64,000 nt of DNA from Gemella sp. (lineage in GTDB: Bacteria; Bacillota; Bacilli; Staphylococcales; Gemellaceae). Position numbers and translations under genes: made by a program. Below, piece by piece: positions 1-8,958 of this stretch (positions within the stretch are counted from its first letter, which is position 1; the number at the start of each line of letters is the position of its first letter). The DNA lies in the NCBI GenBank assembly GCA_030529855.1, contig JAUMWC010000004.1, positions 31,998-95,997 on the forward strand, in the 5' to 3' direction. Below the pieces are notes generated by a model. The model saw only the letters and a program-made list of their open reading frames with translations. It had not been told where the DNA came from and ran no database searches.

Positions 1-363
1 CGTGAAGCTGGTGAAAGAACTAAGATTGCGGTTTACTCAGATAATTCGAATATTGATGCAGTTGGTTCTTGTGTAGGACCTTCTGGAAGTCGTGTATCTA
101 CGATTTTACAAGAATTAAATGGAGAAAAAATTGATATTGTACCTTGGGACAAAGATATAGAGAAATTTGTTACAAACTCTTTATCGCCAGCCAAAGTAGA
201 ATCTATCACTATAAATGAAGAAGAAAAAATAGCGAATGTAAAAGTAGCACCAGAACAATTGTCATTAGCTATTGGTAAAAAAGGACAAAATGTAAGACTT
301 GCAGCTAAGCTAACTGGTTGGAAGATAGATATCAAGACAGAAGAAACTTCATCAGAAGAGTAA
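1..363 (+). CDS. nusA: Transcription factor NusA, C-terminal part (5' end outside window)
   Basis: The reading frame is open from base 1 and stops at 361-363, giving 121 residues of a protein whose start lies upstream. The visible part is the KH-domain end of NusA, with a GPSGSRVS segment followed by the second KH motif LSLAIGKKGQNVRLAAKLTGW and a short acidic tail. NusA binds RNA polymerase and nascent RNA and controls pausing, termination and antitermination. No AR repeats follow the KH domains, as is usual for Bacillota. It heads the conserved operon continuing into ylxR, ylxQ, infB and rbfA, so the identity is secure from both motif and context. Confidence 0.95.
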   Translation, partial: REAGERTKIAVYSDNSNIDAVGSCVGPSGSRVSTILQELNGEKIDIVPWDKDIEKFVTNSLSPAKVESITINEEEKIANVKVAPEQLSLAIGKKGQNVRLAAKLTGWKIDIKTEETSSEE

Positions 364-388
364 TTTAAGGTAGAGAGGTAGAAAATTT

Positions 389-676
389 ATGAAACAGAAA
401 AAGATACCTAGTAGAAAATGTATTCTTACAAATGAAATGTTTCCTAAAAAAGATTTACTTCGTATAGTAAAAAACAAAGAGGGAGAAATTTCTGTTGACT
501 CTACTGGAAAAAAGGCTGGAAGAGGAGCCTATGTAGTTTCTGAACTTAGTGTAATAGAAGAAGCTAAAGAAAAGAAAAAATTAGAAAAATACTTTGGTAC
601 ATCTCCTGAAGTAATGGAAGAAATCTATGCTGAAGTTATTAGATTAATCTATAGAAAGTCGATTCCTAAAAAATAA
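389..676 (+). CDS. rnpM: RNase P modulator RnpM / YlxR family RNA-binding protein
   Basis: This 95-residue basic protein carries the two marks of the YlxR (DUF448) family: an N-terminal RKCILTNE segment and the central GRGAYV motif at about residues 47-52. In Bacillus subtilis the YlxR protein was reported to bind the RNase P RNA and modulate its activity, hence the newer name RnpM; that role is transferred by family here. It lies 25 bp after nusA with an AGAGAGG-like ribosome site. Its TAA stop shares one base with the ATG of the next gene, so the two are probably translationally coupled. Confidence 0.93.
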   Translation: MKQKKIPSRKCILTNEMFPKKDLLRIVKNKEGEISVDSTGKKAGRGAYVVSELSVIEEAKEKKKLEKYFGTSPEVMEEIYAEVIRLIYRKSIPKK

Positions 677-999
677 TGAGAAAAACATTAAATTTATTAG
701 GCTTAATGACTAGAGCTGGAAAAATAATCACAGGTGAAGACTTAATAATTAAGAATATTCAAGATTCTAAAGTGAAATTATTAGTGGTAGCCAGTGATTG
801 CGGTAAAAATACAAAGAAAAAATTAAGTGATAAATCTGAATATTATAAAGTTGATAAAGTAGACTACTTTACTATTGAAGAAATTAGTAAAGCGATAGGT
901 CGTGAAAACAGGGTAGCTGTAGCGATAACAGATTCAGGTTTTAGTAAAAAATTAAAAGAATTAATAGAAGAAGAAGGAGGATGTGTCGATAATGAGTAA
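676..999 (+). CDS. ylxQ: L7Ae/L30e-type ribosomal protein YlxQ
   Basis: This 107-residue protein has the L7Ae fold pattern: an N-terminal [18 protein letters not shown] helix-turn, a central [16 protein letters not shown] strand-helix and a [13 protein letters not shown]-terminal segment. Family members are K-turn RNA-binding proteins; YlxQ is non-essential and its exact target is unsettled. The ATG at 676 overlaps the ylxR stop by one base, and the 3' end overlaps infB, so it sits inside a tightly coupled operon. The final residues [10 protein letters not shown] are encoded by DNA that also carries the infB Shine-Dalgarno sequence. Confidence 0.9.
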   Translation: MRKTLNLLGLMTRAGKIITGEDLIIKNIQDSKVKLLVVASDCGKNTKKKLSDKSEYYKVDKVDYFTIEEISKAIGRENRVAVAITDSGFSKKLKELIEEEGGCVDNE

Positions 1000-3106
1000 A
1001 ATTAGAGTACATGAATATGCTAAACAAGTAGATAAATCTTCAAAAGAAATCATTTCAACATTAAAAGAATTAAATATAGAAGTAGGTAACCATATGTCTA
1101 TGATTACAGAAGAAGCATATGACCAGTTAGAAGCTATATTTAATAAAAAAAATGTAGTGAAAAATGAAGAAAAGAAGGCACCTAAAAAAGAAAAGAAAGC
1201 AGCTATTGAGGTAAACCCTGAAGATTTAGATCAGGAACTTATTAGAAACAATAAGAAAAACAAAAAGAAAAAAAATAAAAAAGAAAAACAAAAAAAATCT
1301 ACTAAGCAACAACCTGCAATGATTGAAGCGCCAACTGAAGAAACTATCAGTGATGATACAATTCTAGTTAAAGATGGTATGACTGTTGCTGAACTAGCAG
1401 ACGTATTATCAATTTCTTCAACTGAGTTAATCAAAAAATTATTTGTTGAATTAAAAATAATGGCTAATATTAATCAATCTCTAACTTTAGAACAAATTGA
1501 ATTAATTGCTATGGATTATGGTAAAGAAATCCAACAAGAAGTAGAAATTAACAAAGAAGATTTAGATGTTTACTTCGAAGTAGAAGAAGATGAAGAAAAC
1601 ACTAAAGTAAGACCTCCAATTGTAACTATAATGGGACACGTTGACCACGGAAAAACAACATTATTAGATACAATAAGAAATTCAAAAGTAACTGCTGGAG
1701 AAGCTGGTGGAATTACTCAGCACATTGGAGCTTACCAAGTAAGAGCTAATGACAGAAAGATTACTTTCTTAGATACACCGGGACACGCGGCCTTCACAAC
1801 AATGCGTGCTCGTGGAGCTAAAGTTACAGATATTACAATACTTGTAGTTGCTGCAGATGATGGGGTAATGCCTCAAACAATAGAAGCTATTAACCATGCT
1901 AAAGCTGCAGAAGTACCAATTATTGTTGCAGTTAACAAAATGGATAAACCACAAGCTAATCCAGATAAAGTTATGGGTGAATTAGCAGAGCGTGGACTTA
2001 CTCCAGAAGACTGGGGAGGAGATACAATCTTCGTTCCAATTTCAGCTCTTCAAGGTGAAGGTATTGATGAATTATTAGAAATGGTTCTATTAGTTGCTGA
2101 TATGCAAGAAATCAAAGCGAACCCAGATCGTTTAGCTATGGGAACTGTAATTGAAGCTAAATTAGATAAGGGTCGTGGAGCTGTTGCAACATTATTAGTA
2201 CAAAGTGGTACATTAAATGTAGGGGACCCAATAGTAGTAGGTAATACATTTGGTCGTGTTCGTGCTATGATTAATGATCGTGGTAAATCAATAAACCACG
2301 CTAAACCATCTATGCCGGTAGAGATAACTGGATTACAAGATGTTCCAAACGCTGGAGATAGATTTGTAGTATTCGGTGATGAAAAAACTGCACGTCAAAT
2401 TGGAGAACTTCGTCAACAACAACACATTGAAAGTCAAAGACAAAATGCATCAGCAGTTTCATTAGATACTCTATTTGAGCAAATGAAACAAGGTGAGATG
2501 AAAGATCTTAATGTAATCCTTAAAGCAGATGTTCAAGGTTCTGTAGAAGCTTTAGCTATGTCACTTGCTAAGATTGATGTAGAAGGGGTAAATGTTAAGA
2601 TTATCCACACAGGAGTTGGAGCAATTAATGAGTCTGATATTACTTTAGCTTTAGCATCTAATGCGGTAGTAATTGGATTCAACGTTCGTCCTGATAACAA
2701 TGCAAAAGTTATGGCACAAAATGAACAGGTAGATATTCGTTTACACAGTATTATCTACAAAGTTATAGAAGAGATTGAAGCTGCTATGACAGGATTATTA
2801 GATCCAGAGTTTGTAGAAAAAGTAATTGGACTTGCAGAAGTACGTCAAGTATTCAAGGTTTCAAAACTTGGAAATATCGCTGGAGCATATGTAACAGAAG
2901 GAAAAGTATCACGTGATGGAAAAGTACGTGTAATCCGTGATAGTGTTGTTATTTATGAAGGTGAAATTGATACGTTACGTCGCTTCAAAGATGATGTTAA
3001 AGAAGTACAAGCTGGATATGAGTGTGGTATGACTGTAGAAAACTACAACGATATCCGTGAAGGTGATGTATTTGAAGTATTCGTTATGGAAGAAGTAAAA
3101 AGATAA
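992..3106 (+). CDS. infB: Translation initiation factor IF-2
   Basis: IF-2 is the GTPase that delivers initiator tRNA to the 30S subunit and promotes 50S joining. The protein starts with an IF2_N-type helix domain, then a Lys/Glu-rich linker (about residues 55-110), a second IF2_N domain, and the G domain with GHVDHGKT (215-222), DTPGH (from 261) and NKMD (from 315). The domain II and IF2-C/C2 regions follow (for example [11 protein letters not shown] and [11 protein letters not shown]). I chose ATG 992, which lies 11 bases after AGGAGG (975-980). An in-frame GTG at 983 is only two bases from that site and therefore unlikely. Translation of ylxQ ends 8 bases inside this gene. Confidence 0.97.
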   Translation: MSKIRVHEYAKQVDKSSKEIISTLKELNIEVGNHMSMITEEAYDQLEAIFNKKNVVKNEEKKAPKKEKKAAIEVNPEDLDQELIRNNKKNKKKKNKKEKQKKSTKQQPAMIEAPTEETISDDTILVKDGMTVAELADVLSISSTELIKKLFVELKIMANINQSLTLEQIELIAMDYGKEIQQEVEINKEDLDVYFEVEEDEENTKVRPPIVTIMGHVDHGKTTLLDTIRNSKVTAGEAGGITQHIGAYQVRANDRKITFLDTPGHAAFTTMRARGAKVTDITILVVAADDGVMPQTIEAINHAKAAEVPIIVAVNKMDKPQANPDKVMGELAERGLTPEDWGGDTIFVPISALQGEGIDELLEMVLLVADMQEIKANPDRLAMGTVIEAKLDKGRGAVATLLVQSGTLNVGDPIVVGNTFGRVRAMINDRGKSINHAKPSMPVEITGLQDVPNAGDRFVVFGDEKTARQIGELRQQQHIESQRQNASAVSLDTLFEQMKQGEMKDLNVILKADVQGSVEALAMSLAKIDVEGVNVKIIHTGVGAINESDITLALASNAVVIGFNVRPDNNAKVMAQNEQVDIRLHSIIYKVIEEIEAAMTGLLDPEFVEKVIGLAEVRQVFKVSKLGNIAGAYVTEGKVSRDGKVRVIRDSVVIYEGEIDTLRRFKDDVKEVQAGYECGMTVENYNDIREGDVFEVFVMEEVKR

Positions 3107-3125
3107 TATCAAGGGAGGATAAGTA

Positions 3126-3476
3126 ATGTCTGAACTAAGAGTAAATAGATTAGGGGAACAAATTAAGAAAGAAATTACATTTGTTCTTGCTACAAAAGTA
3201 AAAAATCATGATTTAGGTTTCATAACTATTACTGAAGTAAAATTAACTGGTGATTATTCACAAGCAAAAGTTTACTATACAGTATTAGGTGGGGAAAAAG
3301 AGAAAGAAAAAACTAAAACATCATTAGCGAAAATAAAAGGATTTATTAAATCTGAAGTAGCTAAAAAAGTTAAGGTTAGAAAATTCCCGGAACTAATCTT
3401 TGAGTATGACAACACTAGTGAATATGCAATGCGTATTGAGAGTTTAATAGCTAGTGTAAATAAAGGAGATAAATAA
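3126..3476 (+). CDS. rbfA: 30S ribosome-binding factor RbfA
   Basis: This 116-residue KH-like protein binds the 30S subunit during late 16S rRNA maturation and cold adaptation. The N-terminus (RVNRLGEQIKKEIT) and the core LGFITITEVKLTGDYSQAKVYYTVLG are typical, as is the FPELIFEYDNTSEYAMRIESL C-terminal segment. It has a good AGGGAGG ribosome site and directly follows infB, the standard order in Bacillota. Its stop codon shares a base with the start of the next gene (TAATG), so the downstream ABC-F protein is likely co-translated. Confidence 0.96.
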   Translation: MSELRVNRLGEQIKKEITFVLATKVKNHDLGFITITEVKLTGDYSQAKVYYTVLGGEKEKEKTKTSLAKIKGFIKSEVAKKVKVRKFPELIFEYDNTSEYAMRIESLIASVNKGDK

Positions 3477-5077
3477 TGTTACAAGTTACTAATTTAGCTC
3501 TTCGCTTTGCGGATAGAAAACTATTTGAAGATGTAAATATTAAGTTTACAAATGGTAACTGCTACGGTTTAATTGGAGCGAACGGAGCAGGAAAAACAAC
3601 GTTCCTAAAAGTCTTATCAGGAGAAATTGACTCACAACAAGGTCATATTTCACTTGGAAAAGATGAGCGTTTAGCAGTGTTACGTCAAAATCACTTTGAT
3701 TATGAAGAAGAAAAAGTAATCGATGTAGTAATGATGGGACACGAAAAACTTTGGGATGTAATGAATAGAAAAAATGCTATCTATATGAAAGATCCATTCA
3801 CTGAAGAAGATGGAGTAATTGCTGCAGAATTAGAAGGTGAATTCGCAGAGATGGATGGTTGGAGTGCAGAAAGTGATGCAGCTCAATTGCTAGAAGGATT
3901 AGGAATTCCTAGTGATATTCACTATTCATTAATGTCAGAAGTAGATAACTCACAAAAAGTTAAGATTTTATTAGCTAAAGCCTTATTCGGTAATCCAGAT
4001 GTATTACTACTAGATGAGCCTACTAACGGTCTTGATTTAGCTGCTATTCAATGGCTAGAAGAGTTCTTAATTAACTTTGAAAATACAGTAATCGTAGTCA
4101 GTCACGACCGTCACTTCTTAAATAATGTATGTACACATATCTGTGATTTAGACTTTGGAAAAATTCAATTATATGTAGGGAACTATGATTTCTGGTATCA
4201 ATCAAGTCAATTAGCACGTAGAATGCAAGAAGATTCTAATAAGAAAAAAGAAGAGAAGATTAAAGAACTTCAAGATTTCATTGCAAGATTCTCTGCCAAT
4301 GCATCAAAATCTAAACAAGCTACAAGTAGAAAGAAAATGCTTGATAAGATTTCATTAGACGATATTAAACCAAGTAGTAGAAAATATCCTTATGTAAGAT
4401 TCACTCCAGATAGAGAAATTGGAAATGATTTACTTATTGTAGATGGTATTTCAAAAACTATTGAAGGAAAAGAAGTGCTTAAAAATGTAAGTTTTACAGT
4501 TAATCCAAATGATAAAGTAATTTTATTAGGTGATGAATTAGCTAAAACAACATTACTAAGGATTCTAGCTGAAGAAATTGAGCCAGATAGCGGTTCGATT
4601 AAATGGGGAGTTACTACTTCTAGGTCTTATATGCCAAAAGATAATGGTGAATACTTTAACGAAAAGAAAGTATCACTAGTTGATTGGTTAAGACAATATG
4701 CATCACCTGAAGAGGAGACTGAATCATACTTACGTTCATTCCTAGGGCGTATGTTATTCTCAGGAGAAGAAGCCCTTAAGAATGCAGATGTTCTTTCTGG
4801 GGGAGAAAAAATGCGTTGTATGCTTTCTAAGATGATGTTATCTAAAGCAAATGTAATTTTATTAGATGAACCAACTAACCATTTAGATTTAGAATCTATA
4901 ACAGCAGTGAACGAAGGTATTGCACAATTTAAAGGTTCGGTATTCTTCACGTCACACGATTACGAGTTTATTCAAACTATAGCTAACCGTGTTGTAGATC
5001 TTTTACCAGAAGGTGGAGCAGTTAATAAAGAGATGGATTATGAGTCATATCTAAAATCAAGTGGAGTAATTAAATAA
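3476..5077 (+). CDS. ABC-F ATPase, YkpA/YbiT-like, probable ribosome-associated factor
   Basis: The 533-residue protein has two ABC ATPase domains joined by a charged linker and no membrane segments, which defines the ABC-F family of ribosome-associated ATPases. Domain 1 has Walker A GANGAGKTT and Walker B VLLLDEPTNGLDL. Domain 2 has signature LSGGEKMRC and Walker B VILLDEPTNHLDL. Two deviations are visible. The first domain has MSEVDNSQKVKILLAKAL where the LSGGQ signature should be. The second Walker A reads GDELAKTT, lacking the usual Gly before Lys. I recall this variant from YkpA-like proteins, so it is probably a clade trait. The start overlaps the rbfA stop. The substrate and exact ribosomal role are unknown. 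Confidence 0.85.
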   Translation: MLQVTNLALRFADRKLFEDVNIKFTNGNCYGLIGANGAGKTTFLKVLSGEIDSQQGHISLGKDERLAVLRQNHFDYEEEKVIDVVMMGHEKLWDVMNRKNAIYMKDPFTEEDGVIAAELEGEFAEMDGWSAESDAAQLLEGLGIPSDIHYSLMSEVDNSQKVKILLAKALFGNPDVLLLDEPTNGLDLAAIQWLEEFLINFENTVIVVSHDRHFLNNVCTHICDLDFGKIQLYVGNYDFWYQSSQLARRMQEDSNKKKEEKIKELQDFIARFSANASKSKQATSRKKMLDKISLDDIKPSSRKYPYVRFTPDREIGNDLLIVDGISKTIEGKEVLKNVSFTVNPNDKVILLGDELAKTTLLRILAEEIEPDSGSIKWGVTTSRSYMPKDNGEYFNEKKVSLVDWLRQYASPEEETESYLRSFLGRMLFSGEEALKNADVLSGGEKMRCMLSKMMLSKANVILLDEPTNHLDLESITAVNEGIAQFKGSVFFTSHDYEFIQTIANRVVDLLPEGGAVNKEMDYESYLKSSGVIK

Positions 5078-5082
5078 AATCC

Positions 5083-5112
5083 TTGACAAATTAGATAATA
5101 AAATATTATAAT
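5083..5112 (+). promoter_or_regulatory. Promoter of the lysine riboswitch/permease unit
   Basis: A perfect -35 box TTGACA (5083-5088) and a perfect -10 box TATAAT (5107-5112) are separated by 18 bp. Transcription should start near 5119, just upstream of the riboswitch aptamer. The promoter begins six bases after the stop codon of the ABC-F gene. Confidence 0.85.
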
Positions 5113-5135
5113 CAGTACATAATAAAATAAATAAA

Positions 5136-5324
5136 CCTCACTATGTGGGGTAGAGGTCGCGAAAATTATGAGTAAGTGAGTGGAGATTGTAGAAAATCTG
5201 AGAAACTCACCTAAAGGAGTTTTTGCCGAAACAACATTTCATTCTACGGAAATGTTGTTGGGGTTATATCGAATAGGTATAAAACTGTCATAGTTTTTAC
5301 TATGTTGAGCTACTAGTATTGAGG
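5136..5324 (+). promoter_or_regulatory. Lysine riboswitch (L box) aptamer
   Basis: The leader matches the lysine riboswitch consensus in order: a P1 arm CCTCA (5136-5140), TAGAGGTCGCGA (5151-5162), an AGTAAGTGAGTGG region, AAAGGAGTTTTTGCCGAA (about 5213-5230), a long hairpin of ACAACATTT and AAATGTTGT arms followed by GGGGTTAT, an ACTGTCATAG segment near 5284-5294, and GTTGAGCTACT with the closing P1 arm TGAGG (5320-5324). The aptamer is followed directly by an intrinsic terminator and then a permease gene. The simplest reading is that lysine binding favours termination. Confidence 0.92.
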
Positions 5325-5327
5325 TGC

Positions 5328-5365
5328 AAAAAATGCACAGCTTTATGTTGTGCATTTTTTATTTT
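5328..5365 (+). terminator. Riboswitch-controlled intrinsic terminator
   Basis: A 12-bp perfect stem (AAAAAATGCACA at 5328-5339 paired with TGTGCATTTTTT at 5349-5360) ends in a T-rich run. It lies four bases after the lysine aptamer and 20 bp before the permease start, the expected place for the expression platform of a transcriptional OFF switch. Confidence 0.85.
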
Positions 5366-5386
5366 ATAAGAAATTTAGGAGGATGT

Positions 5387-6859
5387 ATGGCACAAGAGAA
5401 TAACATACAAAGAAAATTAAAATCTCGTCATATTACCATGATTGCAATCGGAGGTTGTATAGGAAGTGGATTATTTATGACGAGTGGTCAGGCAATTTCT
5501 AATGCAGGACCTGGTGGAGCGCTATTAGCTTACTTATTTATAGGATTAATGGTATATTTCTTAATGACTTCATTAGGAGAGATGGCAACTTATTTACCGA
5601 CATCTGGATCGTTTTCAACATACGCTTCAAGATATGTTGACCCATCATTAGGATTTGCTTTAGGGTGGAACTATTGGTTTAACTGGGTAATTACAGTTGC
5701 TGTAGATATAGAGTTATCAGCATTGGCTGTTTCTTATTGGGAACCAATGAGAGTTCTACCGGCGTGGGCTTGGTCAATAATATTCTTATTGATAATTATT
5801 GGACTTAACTCGTTAAGTGTTCAAGTATATGGAGAAAGTGAGTACTGGTTTGCTTTAATTAAAGTAGTAACAGTAATTGTATTCTTAGTGATAGGATGTT
5901 TAACAATTTTTGGAATTTTAGGTGGTCCATTTATAGGGCTTGAAAACTTTACAATAGGTGAAGCACCGTTTATCGGGGAAGATACATCATTATCTAGTAA
6001 AATTTTAGCAGCAATTGGAGTATTCCTAATTGCAGGATACTCATTCCAAGGAACAGAGCTTATTGGGGTAACAGCTGGAGAAAGTGAAAATCCAGAAAAA
6101 GCTATACCAACAGCGGTTAAGCAAGTTTTCTGGCGTATATTAATTTTCTATGTATTAGCGATAATCGTAATTGGTTTATTAATTCCGTATACATCAGAAG
6201 ATTTAATGGGAGCAGCTAGTGCTGAAGAAATTGCTAAGTCACCATTTACTATTGTATTCCAAAATGCAGGATTTGCATTTGCAGCATCAGTTATGAATGC
6301 AGTAATTCTTACTTCAATTATGTCAGCAGGAAATTCTGGAATGTTTGCCTCAACTCGTATGTTATACGCGATGAGTAAAGAGAAACAAGCTTTCCCAATT
6401 TTTGCTAAGTTAAATAAAAAAGGGACGCCTATTAACTCATTAATAGCTACAACTTTAGTAGTAATTGCAGTATTATTAATACAAAAAACTAGTGATGGAG
6501 CATATACTTATATAGTAGCAGCAAGTGGACTTACAGGATTTATCGCTTGGTTAGGTATAGCGATAAGTCACTACAGATTCAGAAGAGCCTATTTAAAACA
6601 AGGAAAAGATTTAAATGACTTGAAATATAAAGCTAAGTGGTTCCCAGTAGGACCAATTTTAGCCTTAATTTTGTGTATTATTGTTATTATTGGACAAGAT
6701 ACAGAATTAATTACAAAAGGTGTTGTTGATTGGGGAGCAATTGTAACAACATACATGGGAATACCAGTATTCTTATTCTTTTATCTATATCACAAAATTA
6801 AATATAAAACTAAGCTAATACCTTTAGAAAAAGTAGATTTATCTAGAGATGTAGATTAA
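5387..6859 (+). CDS. lysP: Amino acid permease, probable lysine transporter
   Basis: This 490-residue membrane protein belongs to the amino acid/polyamine/organocation superfamily. The N-terminus has the family signature ITMIAIGGCIGSGLFMTSG, and about 12 hydrophobic segments follow. The segment SFQGTELIGVTAGESENPEKAIP is characteristic of LysP-type permeases. Regulation by a lysine riboswitch immediately upstream strongly supports lysine as substrate. I chose ATG 5387 because AGGAGG sits at 5377-5382; upstream in-frame ATGs lie inside the terminator hairpin and are implausible. The unit stands alone, with its own promoter and terminator. Confidence 0.92.
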   Translation: MAQENNIQRKLKSRHITMIAIGGCIGSGLFMTSGQAISNAGPGGALLAYLFIGLMVYFLMTSLGEMATYLPTSGSFSTYASRYVDPSLGFALGWNYWFNWVITVAVDIELSALAVSYWEPMRVLPAWAWSIIFLLIIIGLNSLSVQVYGESEYWFALIKVVTVIVFLVIGCLTIFGILGGPFIGLENFTIGEAPFIGEDTSLSSKILAAIGVFLIAGYSFQGTELIGVTAGESENPEKAIPTAVKQVFWRILIFYVLAIIVIGLLIPYTSEDLMGAASAEEIAKSPFTIVFQNAGFAFAASVMNAVILTSIMSAGNSGMFASTRMLYAMSKEKQAFPIFAKLNKKGTPINSLIATTLVVIAVLLIQKTSDGAYTYIVAASGLTGFIAWLGIAISHYRFRRAYLKQGKDLNDLKYKAKWFPVGPILALILCIIVIIGQDTELITKGVVDWGAIVTTYMGIPVFLFFYLYHKIKYKTKLIPLEKVDLSRDVD

Positions 6860-6860
6860 T

Positions 6861-6899
6861 AAAAAAAGAGATTTTACTATTCAGTAAGATCTCTTTTTT
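6861..6899 (+). terminator. Intrinsic terminator after the lysine permease
   Basis: The hairpin AAAAAAAGAGAT...ATCTCTTTTTT, with a T tract, begins two bases after the lysP stop codon. Confidence 0.85.
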
Positions 6900-6902
6900 A
6901 GG

Positions 6903-6931
6903 TTGTATAGTAACAGATTATATGATAAAAT
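6903..6931 (+). promoter_or_regulatory. Probable promoter of the EIIA gene
   Basis: TTGTAT (6903-6908) and TAAAAT (6926-6931) are 17 bp apart, between the lysP terminator and the EIIA ribosome site. Both boxes deviate from consensus, so this is a moderate call. Confidence 0.5.
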
Positions 6932-6963
6932 ATAAAGTATAAAATATTAAGGAGAATTTAGTT

Positions 6964-7467
6964 ATGGGATTATTTTCAAAATTATTTGGTAAAGAAGAAA
7001 AAGTAACAGAGCAAACAGTAAAAGCTTTTGCTACTGGAGATGTAGTTAACATTTCAGAAGTACCAGATCCAGTTTTCGCACAAAAAATGATGGGAGATGG
7101 TTTTGCTATAGTACCTTCTGAAGGTGTAGTAGTTTCTCCAGTTGATGCTGAGATAGTAAACGTGTTCCCAACTAAGCACGCAGTAGGACTAAAAACTAGT
7201 GCAGGTGTTGAGTTATTAATTCACATTGGTTTAGAAACTGTTAGTATGCAAGGTGAAGGATTTGAAGCTCACGTTAAAGAAGGAGATAAAGTTTCTGCAG
7301 GAGATAAACTAGTTACTTTTGACTTAGAATTAGTAAAAGAAAAAGCAAAATCTACTATTACTCCTTGTGTTGTAACAAACATGGATGCTGTAGAGTCGCT
7401 GACATTTTTAAAAGAAAATACAAAAGTTAACTTCCTAGATGAAGTTGCTACAGTTAAACTTAAATAG
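6964..7467 (+). CDS. crr: PTS glucose-type EIIA component
   Basis: This 167-residue protein is a stand-alone EIIA of the glucose family, a cytosolic phosphocarrier that passes phosphate from HPr to an EIIB domain. The pattern VELLIHIGLETVSMQGEGF contains the active histidine at residue 87; the accessory histidine is at residue 72 in TKHAVGLK. The tail with ITPCVVTNMD is also typical. No EIIBC partner is nearby, so it must serve transporters encoded elsewhere. A strong AAGGAGAA ribosome site precedes the ATG. Confidence 0.93.
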   Translation: MGLFSKLFGKEEKVTEQTVKAFATGDVVNISEVPDPVFAQKMMGDGFAIVPSEGVVVSPVDAEIVNVFPTKHAVGLKTSAGVELLIHIGLETVSMQGEGFEAHVKEGDKVSAGDKLVTFDLELVKEKAKSTITPCVVTNMDAVESLTFLKENTKVNFLDEVATVKLK

Positions 7468-7486
7468 CCATTGGCTATTTAAGTTT
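7456..7486 (+). terminator. Long inverted repeat across the EIIA stop codon, possible weak terminator
   Basis: AAACTTAAATAGCCA (7456-7470) pairs perfectly with the following TGGCTATTTAAGTTT, and the TAG stop lies inside the left arm. The trailing sequence ATTCATT is only weakly T-rich, so this may be an attenuator or mRNA 3'-end stabiliser rather than a strong terminator. Confidence 0.5.
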
Positions 7487-7508
7487 ATTCATTAAGGATG
7501 AATTTTTA

Positions 7509-8945
7509 ATGAGTGAGAAACAATTTTGGAAAATAGCATATTTATATACAACTAAATATAATTATGACATTTTGCACTATAGACCAGAAAAAAAAGATAT
7601 ATGGTTTATAAACTCATATAATGAAATAACTCGGTTAATATTTACAGAAAATTTAAAATTAGCAGATGTAGATGCTAATGTTTATAATATAATCAATAAT
7701 GAAAATCGATTAAAAAAAGTATTTAAATTATCTAGTCTGAAAATTAAAACTCTACATATTGTTAGTGATTCAGAAAATAATATACAGGAATATAAGAAAT
7801 ATAAAGTTTCAGACACGCTGATTATTGAAAGAATACTGGTTTCAGAAAAAAATATTTTAAATTTTATTGATAAAAGAGATCAGAAATTTATTAAGTATGC
7901 AGCATATAATGAAAGGTATAAAAAGAAAGTAGAAGATAAATATAGTTCTAAAAACAATACAGGATATACTATTAATTTTTATTTTATGTTTTTAGCGCTG
8001 ATATTTATAGTAGCTTTTGCAACAAATTATTTATTGTTATATCTAAAAAAATTTAATTTATATGAATATATAGATTATAATTATCAAAAAATAATTAGTG
8101 GTGAATTCTATAGACTGTTTACTGATATATTGGTGTTTAGTGATTCAAATCAGCTGAGTATAGTAGTATTGACGGTAGTTTGTATGGCAATCTTTTTAGG
8201 AGATTGTATAAAAATTAGCTCAGCAGGTATAATTGTATTTTTTACGACAGTAATATATAATACTTTAAGATTATTAAGACAAATAGATACTCTTGATGTA
8301 GTAAGTTTATCTATATTTTCGTTACTAGGTTCCATGTTTATTGTCGAATACAATAAGAGAACTAACAATTTAAAACTTATGTATGCTACAATAATTCCTA
8401 TAGTTTATACGGTTGCAACTAGTCTATTTGTTGATACAAGTGTAAATATTATGCACTATCTAGTGTCTTTTGTATTAGGTGCTTTGATACAATTAAGTTT
8501 ATATAAAAAAATAAATGTAATTATATCTTATATAATAGCAGTTCTTCTGCTAGTTGTGGGGATAGTTGTGCAGTATTCTGATGTAAATTTAAAATCTAAA
8601 ATAAATAACTATCATTATAGTGCAGTAAAAGATCGTTTCGCTGGAATAAACGAAGATACATCAAGTGAATCATTAGAAAAAGAATTATTATCGGAGAATC
8701 GTTCAGTACTAACGTACTATGAATTAGGGTTAATAAAAATGATAACAACTTCTAGAGTAGAGGCAAAAAAAGTGTTCTTAGAAGCAATAAATTTTGATGG
8801 AACATTCGCCCCGACTTACTACCAGTTGGCGTTAATAGAGTATTCAGAAGATAATATTGAAAAAAGTAAAGAATATATAAACAAGGCAATAGAATTAGAT
8901 AGTACCAATACTGTGTATATTGACTTAAAAAATGAGTTAGGTTAG
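7509..8945 (+). CDS. Rhomboid-like membrane protein with TPR tail, YqgP/GluP relative with an altered active site
   Basis: The 478-residue protein has a soluble N-terminal domain (1-150), about seven hydrophobic segments (roughly 155-370) and a C-terminal TPR pair (about 400-478, with AKKVFLEAINFDGTFAPTY-like repeats). This is the layout of Bacillus YqgP/GluP, an intramembrane serine protease, and the next gene is yqgQ, its usual neighbour. The membrane entry GEFYRLFTDILVF matches the rhomboid GQWYRLLT motif. The catalytic GxSG motif is replaced by VVSLSIFSLLG (Ser266 kept, glycines lost). A His316 lies 50 residues later at the position of the catalytic histidine. The L1-loop HxxxN residues are absent. 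Protease activity is doubtful. Confidence 0.75.
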   Translation: MSEKQFWKIAYLYTTKYNYDILHYRPEKKDIWFINSYNEITRLIFTENLKLADVDANVYNIINNENRLKKVFKLSSLKIKTLHIVSDSENNIQEYKKYKVSDTLIIERILVSEKNILNFIDKRDQKFIKYAAYNERYKKKVEDKYSSKNNTGYTINFYFMFLALIFIVAFATNYLLLYLKKFNLYEYIDYNYQKIISGEFYRLFTDILVFSDSNQLSIVVLTVVCMAIFLGDCIKISSAGIIVFFTTVIYNTLRLLRQIDTLDVVSLSIFSLLGSMFIVEYNKRTNNLKLMYATIIPIVYTVATSLFVDTSVNIMHYLVSFVLGALIQLSLYKKINVIISYIIAVLLLVVGIVVQYSDVNLKSKINNYHYSAVKDRFAGINEDTSSESLEKELLSENRSVLTYYELGLIKMITTSRVEAKKVFLEAINFDGTFAPTYYQLALIEYSEDNIEKSKEYINKAIELDSTNTVYIDLKNELG

Positions 8946-8958
8946 TGGGGATTCAATT

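Noticed and set aside
4520..4570. Degenerate second Walker A (GDELAKTT) in the ABC-F protein suggesting a broken gene
   Set aside because: The rest of domain 2, including LSGGEKMRC and the Walker B, is intact, and I recall the same ELAKTT wording in YkpA-like ABC-F proteins, so it looks like a clade trait rather than decay.
7456..7486. Strong intrinsic terminator after the EIIA gene
   Set aside because: The stem is perfect, but the downstream tract is ATTCATT with no T run, so only a low-confidence terminator-like repeat is reported.
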